Source: Burkholderia sp. OK233 (GTDB lineage Bacteria > Pseudomonadota > Gammaproteobacteria > Burkholderiales > Burkholderiaceae). From it: a stretch of 64,000 nucleotides of DNA. A program made the translations under genes and the position numbers. The stretch lies in contig NZ_OCSR01000002.1 in NCBI RefSeq assembly GCF_900230185.1, positions 1 to 64,000 on the forward strand. The letters are read 5' to 3'. A model generated the notes under the pieces. That model worked only from the letters and a program-made list of their open reading frames with translations. It was not told where the DNA came from and did no database searches. Shown piece by piece: positions 8,952-17,214 of this stretch (position 1 is its first letter; every line of letters starts with the position of its first letter).

Positions 8952-9971
8952 TCAGGCATGCGCATTCTCACGAAGATAAATTCGGGTTTCCGGCGTTGGG
9001 ATGGCGAGCGCGCCACGCACGTCGTTAAGAAAATTAATCGCTGCAAGGCCGGCCCAGTGCACGATGCCTCGCACGTCCTGATCGAGAATCACGTCGATCG
9101 CGCGTTCGGATAACTGGCTGCGGGTCTCCGCGGTGCATTCATGGCCGATCACAACCAGACGGGTCTTGTCGCCGGATTCCTGCAATGCCGCGGCAATCCC
9201 GGAGATGCCGCCGCCCGTTGCATAGATGCCGACCAGGTCCGGATGGCGTGCCAGCAAACCCTGCGCGGCGAGACCCGCACCGTCGTCGTCTTCGGCGAAA
9301 TCGGGCTCGGCGATCCAGCGCAGATTGCGAAAGTCCTCTTCCAGAACCTGCGAAAAGCCGGTGCGCCGTTCGAGTTGATCGTGCAGGCGTGACGAGGCGG
9401 AAAGCACCGCCACCGTGCCAATGCGGGAACCGAGAAATCTGCCCATCAACAAACCGGCCGTACGACCGGCGATCCGGTTATCGACACCGACGTACGCGGC
9501 GCGGCGGCTTGACGGCAGATCGGAGAACACCGTGACGACGGGCACGTTCGCCGCGTTCAGGTCTTCGATCAGACGCTCTACCCACGGATAGTCGAGCGGC
9601 ACGAGTACGAGCGCGTCGTAGCTGGCCACCTGTTCGGCGAATGCGGCGGTTTCGCGTTGACTGGAGAAATCGCAGCGATAGAACGAAGGGATGATGCGGT
9701 GTTCGCGAAAGAAGCTGGCGGACAACGCAATGCCGCGCTCGACGTGATCGAGAAAGCGCGAGTTGATCTGCGGAAGTACGAAAGCGACACGAAACGAACC
9801 GGCCTTCGCCGGGCGGCCGCGACTTGCGCGTTCATCGCGCAGCGTAGCCAGCGCCAGATGAACGCGCTCAGCGGTTTCCGGACGCACGGCCTGATCGTCG
9901 CGCAACACACGATCGACCGTGGCCACGCTAACACCCGCACGACGCGCAATCATCATACGTGTAGCCGGCAT
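8952..9971 (-). CDS. LacI-family transcriptional regulator
   Basis: Transcription factor of 339 residues. It has an N-terminal LacI helix-turn-helix (ARRAGVSVATVDRVLRD, residues ~9-25) and a hinge with the AL pair near residue 40, followed by a periplasmic-binding-protein-like effector domain (residues ~60-330). It precedes the ABC-dhaLK operon in the same orientation, with a 114-nt gap to the binding protein. It most likely senses the imported polyol/ketose or its phosphate and controls the downstream operon. Confidence 0.87.
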   Translation of the reverse strand: MPATRMMIARRAGVSVATVDRVLRDDQAVRPETAERVHLALATLRDERASRGRPAKAGSFRVAFVLPQINSRFLDHVERGIALSASFFREHRIIPSFYRCDFSSQRETAAFAEQVASYDALVLVPLDYPWVERLIEDLNAANVPVVTVFSDLPSSRRAAYVGVDNRIAGRTAGLLMGRFLGSRIGTVAVLSASSRLHDQLERRTGFSQVLEEDFRNLRWIAEPDFAEDDDGAGLAAQGLLARHPDLVGIYATGGGISGIAAALQESGDKTRLVVIGHECTAETRSQLSERAIDVILDQDVRGIVHWAGLAAINFLNDVRGALAIPTPETRIYLRENAHA

Positions 9972-10164
9972 GTGTCTCCTCCGGTGCCGAGCCAGAAGTC
10001 ATTTTGTTTTATGAAGGTAGCTTTTTCTGCACAAAATGCAAGTTTTTTTACTTCGATAAATCCATCATTTTTGATGACATTGTGCAGTGCACACCGAGAT
10101 GTGAACCAATTGGCAACCCCGTGCCGAACGCTCGCTATGCCGAATCACTTGCGCCGCACAACCG

Positions 10165-10641
10165 TCAGTTCCCATCCGTCCCGATGACCGGCTCGCACAG
10201 AATTGGAAAGTTAACCGAGTTGGCGATATAGCACTTCTCATGGGCCACGTGATGCAAACGCCCGGCCAGTTCGAGATCGCCGCCGGCCCGAATGACGACA
10301 TGCGGGCGTAGAACGATCTGCGAAAAACGGCCCTGCTCCGGACTATCGAGCATCTTGCCTTCGGCGTCGTCGCGATAGCTCAGAACAACGATGCCGGCGT
10401 CCGAGCAAAGATGCAGATACCAGAGCTTGTGGCAGGCGGACGCCGAGGCGACCAGCAGATCTTCCGGATTCCAGCGGTTCGCGTCGCCGAGAAACGCTGC
10501 GTCAGATGATCCGGGAATGTCAGGTTTGTTTCCCGCAGCAATGATGTGATCCCGACCGTATTCACGGTATCCCGAGGTGCCGCTGCCGCGGTTGCCTGTC
10601 CATTGCACCGATACCGCGTATTTGTGCTCGCCGTACGCCAT
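10165..10641 (-). CDS. OsmC-family peroxiredoxin-like protein
   Basis: 158-residue OsmC/Ohr-fold protein, expected to reduce organic peroxides through two cysteines in the cytoplasm. The two family cysteines are visible in SASACHKLWYL (residue ~71) and HEKCYIANS (residue ~137). The start at 10641 is supported by GGAG 7-8 nt upstream; the long N-terminal extension of the open frame overlaps the divergent regulator and is not coding. It is divergent from the FCD-type regulator at 10751, across a 109-nt region that holds a perfect palindrome. That neighbour probably controls it. Confidence 0.85.
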   Translation of the reverse strand: MAYGEHKYAVSVQWTGNRGSGTSGYREYGRDHIIAAGNKPDIPGSSDAAFLGDANRWNPEDLLVASASACHKLWYLHLCSDAGIVVLSYRDDAEGKMLDSPEQGRFSQIVLRPHVVIRAGGDLELAGRLHHVAHEKCYIANSVNFPILCEPVIGTDGN

Positions 10642-10711
10642 GCCAATCTCCTTCGCTGTTGACCCGGATCTGATTTCACAACACATGTATTCTAAATGCG
10701 CACATCCATTT

Positions 10712-10721
10712 TGGTATACCA
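10712..10721. promoter_or_regulatory. Palindromic operator candidate TGGTATACCA (FCD-GntR type)
   Basis: Perfect 10-bp palindrome TGGTATACCA in the 109-nt divergent region between the OsmC gene and the FCD regulator, 30 nt before the regulator start. FCD/FadR-subfamily proteins commonly bind TGGT-N(2-4)-ACCA sites, so this is the natural operator for the adjacent regulator. Confidence 0.5.
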
Positions 10722-10750
10722 TTATTCCAAACCGTAAAGACCCGACGCAT

Positions 10751-11392
10751 ATGGACCACAAACTGGATTCGACGGCCGATGCCATCGCCGTCTCACTACG
10801 CGAACTGATCGCGACCGGCGAACTGGAGGATGGCGCACGGCTGGTCGAGCGCGAACTCGCCGATCGCTTTGGCGTGAGCCGGGTGCCGATGAGAGAGGCC
10901 ATACAAAAGCTCGAGGGCGAAGGACTGGTCGAACTCATGCGCAATCGCGGAGCGGTTGTCCGCACCTTGACGGAGTCGGACCTGGACGAGATCTACGGTC
11001 TGCGCATGTTGCTCGAAGGCGATGCCATTTTCCACGCGGTCAAACGCATGGACAGAGAGACGTTATCGCGCGCCGAACTCGTTCATCGGCTTCTGGAAGA
11101 CGCCGATACCGCGCAAAGACAGGGTGAACTGAATCGCGAGTTTCATGAACTGCTATACCGGCCGTGTGCAAACGGCCGGCAATTGAAAGCGATCCGCGAG
11201 CTGCGCGCTCAGGTCGAGCGCTACGAGCGATTGCAAAGCACGCTGCTCGCCGACACACCGGCGTTCCAGGACGAGCATCTCCAGATTCTCGAAGCATGCG
11301 AGGCTGGCAACGCGCGCCGCGCGCGATCGATGACGGTGGAACATCTCGCGTCGGCGAAGCGCATTGTTCTGCAACTGGTTCGGGCTGAGTGA
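10751..11392 (+). CDS. GntR-family regulator, FCD (FadR-like) subfamily
   Basis: 213-residue repressor-type protein. An N-terminal winged helix (LADRFGVSRVPMREAIQKLEG, about residues 36-56) precedes an all-helical FCD ligand domain. The FCD domain normally coordinates a metal ion with Asp/His residues, and two of these are visible as FHELL and EHLQILEA. The start at 10751 (MDHKLD) matches family N-termini; the longer upstream frame runs into the divergent OsmC gene. Ligand unknown, probably an organic acid. It converges on the Gly-rich secreted protein with only 3 nt between stops. Confidence 0.85.
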   Translation: MDHKLDSTADAIAVSLRELIATGELEDGARLVERELADRFGVSRVPMREAIQKLEGEGLVELMRNRGAVVRTLTESDLDEIYGLRMLLEGDAIFHAVKRMDRETLSRAELVHRLLEDADTAQRQGELNREFHELLYRPCANGRQLKAIRELRAQVERYERLQSTLLADTPAFQDEHLQILEACEAGNARRARSMTVEHLASAKRIVLQLVRAE

Positions 11393-11395
11393 CGA

Positions 11396-11734
11396 CTACT
11401 GCCCGAACGCTTTTCCCGTCACGTTCGGTGCGCGAGGATCCGGGCTCATATTCAGGCTGGTGCCGTTCGCTCGCATGTTGTTGAGCGCCGGCCCTGATCC
11501 AATGCCGCCGGTTCCTCCGACCACTGGGGCGTGGCCCACGGTGCCCCCGCCTGGTGTGGGGCTCAGCCCGGCCGCGCCCGCCCCCAAACCCGTTCCCTGC
11601 CCCGCGCCATTCATCCCACCTGCCTGCAAACCGACCATACCATTGGCGCTAAGGTTTGCCGATTGAGCGCAAGCCACGCCTGTCAGACCCATCATCAGCG
11701 CCGCGGCCAACACGGTCTTTGTCACGATTTTCAT
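11396..11734 (-). CDS. Small secreted Gly/Ala-rich protein, function unknown
   Basis: 112-residue protein with a clear Sec signal peptide (MKIVTKTVLAAALMMGLTGV, cleavage after ACA-Q near residue 24). The mature part is very rich in Gly, Ala, Asn and Pro (for example LQAGGMNGAGQGTGLGAGA) and predicted to be disordered. The start at 11734 has GGAGT 7 nt upstream. I recognise no domain. Proteins like this are common and lineage-restricted in Burkholderiaceae. It is monocistronic. Confidence 0.6.
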   Translation of the reverse strand: MKIVTKTVLAAALMMGLTGVACAQSANLSANGMVGLQAGGMNGAGQGTGLGAGAAGLSPTPGGGTVGHAPVVGGTGGIGSGPALNNMRANGTSLNMSPDPRAPNVTGKAFGQ

Positions 11735-11928
11735 AGCCCACTCCGTCATGCCGTCGAACTGCCCGACCCATGCTTCCCGCCCATCGTAACGATGTCGAGC
11801 CAACGACGCTCGCAAAGGAACCCGGTCAAACAGTAAGACTGCCCGCCAGCCACTTTTGTTCATCGCTGAAATTCAGGGATTGATCGACGATCGGCGATAA
11901 TCTGCGGCTCTTTTTCTCGCCCGACACC

Positions 11929-12573
11929 ATGACCAAACCCGCCTTCGCCCCATTTCAGGACCTGGCCGCAATCTTGTTGCCTCACGCATACGACGACAAC
12001 GGCGACGGCTCCCACGACACCTCACACCTGCAGCGTGTCTGGAAGAACGCGGCAGCCATCCAGGCGGAAGAAGGCGGCGATGCACAGGTGCTGTTCGCCT
12101 CGACGCTGCTGCATGACTGCGTCGCGGTAGAGAAGAATTCCCCGCTGCGCGCGCAGGCCTCACGTCTGTCAGCGGAGAAAGCCGCGCGCGTGCTGGCGTC
12201 GCTCGGCTGGCCGGACGCGAAAATTCAGGCGGCGGCGCACGCGGTGGAGGCGCATAGCTTTTCGGCCGCCGTCGCGCCGACCACGCTCGAAGCAAAAACG
12301 CTGCAGGATGCCGACCGGCTCGATGCGATCGGAATGCTGGGCGTCGCGCGTTGCTTCTACGTGGCCGGCCGGATGGGCCGCGCCTTGTACGACCCGGCCG
12401 ACCCGCACGCGGCGGAGCGTCCTCTGGACGACACCGCGTACACGCTTGACCATTTCCATACGAAGCTTCTGAAACTGGCGTCCGGTTTCCAGACAGCAAC
12501 CGGCTCGCGGCTGGCGAAAATTCGCCACGACCGTCTGCAGCGCTTCCTCGACGAATTTACCGACGAAATCTGA
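11929..12573 (+). CDS. HD-domain phosphohydrolase
   Basis: 214-residue cytoplasmic protein of the HD superfamily, metal-dependent phosphohydrolases. The metal ligands appear as SHDTSHLQRVW (residues ~28-38), LLHDCVAVEKN (residues ~61-71, the HD pair) and QDADRLDAIGMLGVAR (residues ~127-142). This resembles the YedJ-type group of uncharacterised HD proteins. It stands alone, divergent from the Gly-rich gene. The substrate cannot be inferred. Confidence 0.82.
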   Translation: MTKPAFAPFQDLAAILLPHAYDDNGDGSHDTSHLQRVWKNAAAIQAEEGGDAQVLFASTLLHDCVAVEKNSPLRAQASRLSAEKAARVLASLGWPDAKIQAAAHAVEAHSFSAAVAPTTLEAKTLQDADRLDAIGMLGVARCFYVAGRMGRALYDPADPHAAERPLDDTAYTLDHFHTKLLKLASGFQTATGSRLAKIRHDRLQRFLDEFTDEI

Positions 12574-12687
12574 GCGGGCTCATCTTCGTCGGCAAATTGT
12601 ACAAATGCTTACAAAGCAGCGTGCGTCCGGCGTCCACCGGCCGCGCTGCTGCGGCGTTATTGCAGGCATCTACCCGCGGAGCCCGCA

Positions 12688-13383
12688 ATGAACACGAACC
12701 TCACTTCCAGCAATTCGCAGCGCAGCCGCATTCACCCCCTGGTCGCCGGCGCGGCGGTCGCCGTCATCCTCGCGAGCGCCACCGGCATCGCGGCGATGAC
12801 TGGCCTTCTGCCTACCTCGCACGCCGTTACGGAGACCGCACAGCCGGCCACCCCGGTCGCGGCGCAGGTTGCCAGCGCGCCGATCGCCGCGCCCCAGGCG
12901 GCCCCGGTTCAGCAAACGGTCCAGCAAGCCGCACCGGCACGGCCGCCAGTGCATCACACGCACAGCACGCCCGCCGCGCAGGCACCGAGGTATGCAAACA
13001 ATCAGGGCTACCAGGCACCCTATGAATCCGCGCCGGCAAGGCCGGTCGCCGACCCTTATGCGGGCGAAGTCGTCGCCATCAACACGGTGCAGGCGCCTGA
13101 GCCGACCACCGGGCTCGGCGCGCTGGGTGGCGCGGTCGCCGGCGGCCTCGTGGGCAATCAGATCGGCGGCGGACGGGGCAAGATTCTCACCACCATCGCG
13201 GGCGCTGTCGGCGGGGGTCTTGCCGGCAACGGGATCGAGCACGCAGTGCGCAAGCAGACCACCTATCAGGTCCAGGTGCGCATGCAGGACGGCAGCTATC
13301 GCAACTTCAGCTACCCGACGCAGCCGGACGTCCAGATCGGCGAGCGGGTCCACGTATCCGGCGATTCGTTGACGGCTTCATAA
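12688..13383 (+). CDS. Glycine-zipper 2TM-domain envelope protein
   Basis: 231-residue envelope protein with an N-terminal membrane anchor (residues ~17-43). A Pro/Ala/Gln-rich linker (residues ~50-130) leads to a glycine-zipper domain (GALGGAVAGGLVGNQIGG and GAVGGGLAGNGIEHAV, residues ~147-190), then a short basic and polar tail. The arrangement resembles the outer-membrane lipoprotein SlyB/Rick17kDa group, but with a transmembrane anchor in place of a lipobox. It is probably structural. An in-frame second copy of the C-terminal coding end lies immediately after the stop (see the 13356-13420 repeat). Confidence 0.8.
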   Translation: MNTNLTSSNSQRSRIHPLVAGAAVAVILASATGIAAMTGLLPTSHAVTETAQPATPVAAQVASAPIAAPQAAPVQQTVQQAAPARPPVHHTHSTPAAQAPRYANNQGYQAPYESAPARPVADPYAGEVVAINTVQAPEPTTGLGALGGAVAGGLVGNQIGGGRGKILTTIAGAVGGGLAGNGIEHAVRKQTTYQVQVRMQDGSYRNFSYPTQPDVQIGERVHVSGDSLTAS

Positions 13384-13420
13384 CGGGCGAACGCATCTGG
13401 CGATTTGCTGACGGCTTCGT
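13356..13420 (+). repeat. Direct repeat (26 bp, period 39) spanning the glycine-zipper gene stop
   Basis: The 26-bp segment at 13356-13381 recurs at 13395-13420 with 22 of 26 bases identical. The period is 39 nt, exactly 13 codons. The second copy, read in the same frame beyond the TAA stop, encodes SGDLLTAS followed by TGA, against SGDSLTAS-TAA in the first copy. The coding tail and its stop have therefore been duplicated in frame. Confidence 0.75.
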
Positions 13421-13524
13421 GAGATTGTGCGCCGGCATGTCGCCCGATGCCGGTTGGCAAAAATGTGCGGCAGCGCAGTGCGCGTTATGATCAACCGTTA
13501 CGCCAGAACGGCTGATCGCGCACG

Positions 13525-15531
13525 ATGGAGCATGCCTACATCCACCTTTTGCACCTGCTTGCCGGCCATCCGGCGTGGATGCTCACGGTCGTTTTTCTTG
13601 CGGCCTTCCTGGAGGCCATCGCCGTCATTGGCACCTTCATCCCGGGCAGCACTGCGATGTTCCTCGCCGGCGCACTGGCCGGCACGGGTTCACTGAGCCT
13701 CGGCTGGGTGTTCCTGTGGGCGATCGCCGGCGCCATCGCCGGGGACGGCATGAGCTTCTGGATCGGCGGCCGCTACAAGGACAGGATCGTCCAGTTCTGG
13801 CCGTTCCGCACGCACCCGCAGATACTCGACGCCGGCCACCGCTTCTTTCAGAAACACGGCGCCAAAGGTGTCGTGTTCGCCCGCTTCGTCGGACCATTAC
13901 GAGCGATCGTGCCGGTGGTGGCGGGCATGCTGGGCATGACGCCGCTGCGCTTCTACGGCATGAACGTCCTGTCGGCGCTGCTATGGGCCCCCGCGCATAT
14001 CCTGCCGGGCGTGGTCTTCGGCGCCTCGGTGCTGCTGGCCGGCGCAGTGTCGTTCCGTCTCGTTGTCATCATCGCGTTGCTGGTGGGCATCGTCTGGCTG
14101 AGCTTTCGCGCAATGGAGTTCCTGGTCTCGCATGCCAGTGCATGGTCGAGCGCGGCGGGACGCTATCTGGGAAGCTGGGCGTGCCGCCACCCAGGCCCGT
14201 TCGGCCGATTCGCGCGGCGGTTGCTCGACCCCGAGCAGCCGGATGCCAGCAGCATCGTGTTGACGTCGCTGGTTGTGCTCGCTGCGGGTGCGCTCTTCTT
14301 CGGCGTGCTCGAAGACGTCGTCAGCGGCGATCCGCTGGTGAGCGTCGATCTATCTGTCTATCACTTCCTGCAATCGGTGCGCACGCCATGGAGCGACACG
14401 GTCCTTGCAGGCGTGGCGACACTCGGCAGCGTCTTCACGCTGACGGCGTTGGTCGTGACAGTGGTGGTGTGGATGCTGCTCGAGCGGCGTTGGCGCGCCA
14501 TCGGCTACTGGCTCGCCGCGGTCGTGTTCTCCCAATTGCTGATCTTCGCCCTGCAGTTCGCCATGCACCGCGCGCCGCCCAATCAACTCCTGTCCGACGC
14601 ATACGTGTTTCCGAGCAATCACGTCGCCGCAACGGTGATCGTCTACGGTTTCCTCGCGTTCCTGCTCGTGCGACGGGTCGGCATGCTGGAAGGTTTGCTC
14701 GTGGCGACCGCGAGTATGGTTGTCGTGATCGTGGTCGCGCTCGCAGGACTTTACTTCGGCAGGTACTGGGTCTCCGACGCGATCGGCGGCGCCGCGCTCG
14801 CGTACATCTGGGTAGCCATCGTCTCGCTGACGGCGATATTGCGGTATCCGGAAGTGCCGCCCTCACGCGGCTTCATGCCGATCGTGGTTCTGGTGGTCAT
14901 GCTTGCGAGCGTGAGCGTGCAACTGAGCATCAATCCCCCGGCAGCAGCGTCGGACAACATGCCGCGCCCGCAGCCCGTGCTGGTCACAGAAGCGCAGTGG
15001 ACAGTGTCGCTGTGGAAGAGACTGCCATGCTATCGCTCGGATATGGGCGGCGACCACAAGGAACCGCTCACGCTGCAATGGGTGTCGAACCTGGATTCGA
15101 TCAGGGGGCAACTGCGCGCCCAGGGATGGATCGAGGGCACGGACCTGTCCGCGCGCAGCCTGCTCTCGCTTGCCTCGCCCAACGTCGCGGCGACATCGCT
15201 GCCGGTATTGCCGAAGCTGAACAACGGCGTGCCTTCGTCGCTGGTCTTCATGCGCCCCGGCGACACGCGCGACGAACGCGACGTCCTGCGTTTCTGGCCG
15301 AGCGGCTATGCCGTGGAGAACGGTGCATCCGCCACTCCGCTGTGGGTCGGGTCCTTTGCGCACGAACGGCTCGCCCGGGCGTCGTGGCCGATTAACATTC
15401 TGCGCGTCGACAAGGAGGAGTCGTCGTTCGATGCGCACACAAAAGCAGGCGCCGACCTCGGCGCGGCGCTCGTGGCCAGGGTGAGTTGTCACGGCGTGCC
15501 GGTGTCGCTGCTGGCCTCGCCGGTGGAATGA
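13525..15531 (+). CDS. DedA-PAP2-LssY fusion membrane protein
   Basis: 668-residue multi-domain inner-membrane protein. Residues ~1-200 are a DedA/VTT domain (FIPGSTAMFLAGAL, FARFVGPLRAIVPVVAGMLG), the lipid-scramblase/transport fold. Residues ~240-440 are a PAP2 phosphatase-like membrane domain. Residues ~470-668 match the soluble LssY C-terminal region. The PAP2 motifs are degenerate: motif 1 has HRAPP without the leading Lys, motif 2 reads PSNHVA, and motif 3 reads GLYFGRYWVSD where families have SR-x5-H, so the catalytic Arg and His are replaced by Gly and Tyr. It may no longer hydrolyse phosphate. Standalone gene. Confidence 0.85.
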   Translation: MEHAYIHLLHLLAGHPAWMLTVVFLAAFLEAIAVIGTFIPGSTAMFLAGALAGTGSLSLGWVFLWAIAGAIAGDGMSFWIGGRYKDRIVQFWPFRTHPQILDAGHRFFQKHGAKGVVFARFVGPLRAIVPVVAGMLGMTPLRFYGMNVLSALLWAPAHILPGVVFGASVLLAGAVSFRLVVIIALLVGIVWLSFRAMEFLVSHASAWSSAAGRYLGSWACRHPGPFGRFARRLLDPEQPDASSIVLTSLVVLAAGALFFGVLEDVVSGDPLVSVDLSVYHFLQSVRTPWSDTVLAGVATLGSVFTLTALVVTVVVWMLLERRWRAIGYWLAAVVFSQLLIFALQFAMHRAPPNQLLSDAYVFPSNHVAATVIVYGFLAFLLVRRVGMLEGLLVATASMVVVIVVALAGLYFGRYWVSDAIGGAALAYIWVAIVSLTAILRYPEVPPSRGFMPIVVLVVMLASVSVQLSINPPAAASDNMPRPQPVLVTEAQWTVSLWKRLPCYRSDMGGDHKEPLTLQWVSNLDSIRGQLRAQGWIEGTDLSARSLLSLASPNVAATSLPVLPKLNNGVPSSLVFMRPGDTRDERDVLRFWPSGYAVENGASATPLWVGSFAHERLARASWPINILRVDKEESSFDAHTKAGADLGAALVARVSCHGVPVSLLASPVE

Positions 15532-15881
15532 GCGGCGCGTTGCCAGTGGTCTGCCTGGGTCTGCCTGGATGTGCGGGTTCGCCGTACCGATCAGGAAATC
15601 GCTCTGCGCTCAATCACTTGGCGGCTTTGGCCAGGACTTGTCCACAAGGATATGAACATTTTCTGTGGATAACCTACGCGATGCGATCCGGCGAGACGCT
15701 GGAAGGTTATCGCGGTCCGCTTTGAAAGGCGGCAACGTCAATGCAAAGAACCGCGGACATAACCGTGACCAGACGTCTCAAATGGTTAAAGATAGGTTGA
15801 CGATCGTGCCGGTGGTTTTATCCGTCACCGTGGCCATTGCGCAATATCCCGCTCTCGACATGGTGGCAGGGCGATCCTGCC
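15532..15881. other. 350-bp intergenic region with two DnaA-box-like 9-mers
   Basis: Between the convergent fusion gene and first YceI gene. It contains TTGTCCACA at 15638-15646 (one mismatch to the DnaA box TTATCCACA) and TGTGGATAA at 15664-15672 (an exact box on the minus strand), facing each other across 17 nt. A longer imperfect inverted repeat (GGTTAT...ATAACC) lies around 15706-15764. No gene is supported here. Confidence 0.5.
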
Positions 15882-16466
15882 TTATTGCCTGATACCCTCA
15901 GCCTGGATGTGCAGCACCGTTTGCATCTTGAAGCCGTAAGTCTTGCCCATGTCCACGCCGAAGTCCGACCGATCGAAACTCGCGGTCGATTCCGTGCCGC
16001 ACACCTCGCGTTTGAGCAGCGGGTTCTGGAAGCACTTGAACGCCTCGATCTTCAGATTCAGCGGCTTCGTCACACCGTGCAGGGTTAACTCCCCGATCAC
16101 TTCGACCGGCACGTCACCCTTGAACGTCATCGACGTGCCCTTATAGACAGCGGTCGGGAATTGAGTGGCATCGAAGAATTTCGAGCTCTTCAATGCCGTA
16201 TCCAGCGTATCGTTGCCGATATCCACCGACGTCATGTCAATAGTCGCTTCCAGCGTGCCGGTTCTGGCTTCGCGATCGATCGTCACCGTGCCGCTGCTCC
16301 TGTTGAACTTGCCGCGCCAGATCGAGACGCCACCGAAGTGATCGGCTTCAAAGCTGGGATACGTGTGCGTGGGGTCCAATTGATATGTGATCTCCCCTGC
16401 CTTTGCGCCGAACGATGTGCCTGTTGCCAGAGCGGCGATCGCTACCGTCAAAAGTTGCTTCTTCAT
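15882..16466 (-). CDS. YceI-family periplasmic protein (first of tandem pair)
   Basis: 194-residue periplasmic lipocalin-like protein of the YceI family, whose fold binds isoprenoids or other amphiphiles. A signal peptide covers residues 1-23 (cleavage after AKA). The family opening YQLDPTHTYPSFEADHFGG follows directly, then the beta-barrel repeats. The start at 16466 has TCAGGAG 6-8 nt upstream. It lies 36 nt after the second YceI gene on the same strand, so the two form an operon with that gene first. A cysteine pair (CFQNP...REVCGTE) may form a disulfide. Confidence 0.87.
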   Translation of the reverse strand: MKKQLLTVAIAALATGTSFGAKAGEITYQLDPTHTYPSFEADHFGGVSIWRGKFNRSSGTVTIDREARTGTLEATIDMTSVDIGNDTLDTALKSSKFFDATQFPTAVYKGTSMTFKGDVPVEVIGELTLHGVTKPLNLKIEAFKCFQNPLLKREVCGTESTASFDRSDFGVDMGKTYGFKMQTVLHIQAEGIRQ

Positions 16467-16502
16467 TGTGATTCTCCTGAGTATTTTGAGCGGTCTTACT
16501 GC

Positions 16503-17063
16503 TTATTTTTTTGCTTCAACAATGTGAAATCTGATCAACACTTCGTCGGCGACGATCGATGTGTCTTTCCATTCGCCTGAGCCGATGTCGAACTGGCTAC
16601 GCTTGATCGGCAAGGTGCCGCCGAAGGTTTGCGTTGCACCCTGCTGCGTGACGGTGACCGGCACCGTCACATTCTCCGACTTGCCCTTGATGGTCAGCTT
16701 GCCGCTAACCTTGAACTGATTGCCGCCAGCCGGTGCAATGGTGCTTGAGACGAATGTGGCGTTGGGAAACTGCATCGTGTCGAACCAGCCTTTGCCGCGC
16801 ACCTGCTGGTTGTAGCTTTGGTCGCCGAGGTCGTAGCTGGCGGTGTCGATGGTCAGTTGCGCGCTGCCCGCTGCCGGCTTGGCCGGATCGAAGACGAGCT
16901 GCGCAGTGAACTTCCTGAATGTCCCGTCGACAGGCACGTTCATCTGCTTCGAGGTGGCGGTCACCGTGCTTTTCGACGTATCGACCTGCGCATGCGCAAC
17001 ACCCAGAAAGGGCGACATGGCAGCCGTAGCGGCTAATATCAGTTGACGGAATTGGGGTTTCAT
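16503..17063 (-). CDS. YceI-family periplasmic protein (upstream member of pair)
   Basis: 186-residue YceI-family protein with a signal peptide (cleavage after AHA near residue 25) and a mature domain that starts QVDTSKSTVTATSKQMNVPV. It conserves the tail DIGSGEWKDTSIVADEVLIRF typical of the small periplasmic YceI subgroup found beside cytochrome b561. No cytochrome b561 gene is present here. It is transcribed first and is followed by the second YceI gene, from which it is clearly diverged. Confidence 0.86.
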   Translation of the reverse strand: MKPQFRQLILAATAAMSPFLGVAHAQVDTSKSTVTATSKQMNVPVDGTFRKFTAQLVFDPAKPAAGSAQLTIDTASYDLGDQSYNQQVRGKGWFDTMQFPNATFVSSTIAPAGGNQFKVSGKLTIKGKSENVTVPVTVTQQGATQTFGGTLPIKRSQFDIGSGEWKDTSIVADEVLIRFHIVEAKK

Positions 17064-17214
17064 ATCTGCGTTGAGCCTCTTGCTACCTTAGAAAATGGAT
17101 CATGCGGGCGAGCAAGTCACGATCGACCAACTGTTCGGATAAACAATGGCGAGTAGCGCGTACAAAGAGAACATATTGTTATCCTCACTATGTAATCGAA
17201 TGGCCACGGGACAT

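Noticed and set aside
13575..15395. 606-codon frame overlapping the DedA-PAP2-LssY gene in another phase
   Set aside because: The product is Arg/Gly/Ala-rich without motifs, while the overlapping 668-codon frame has clear membrane domains.
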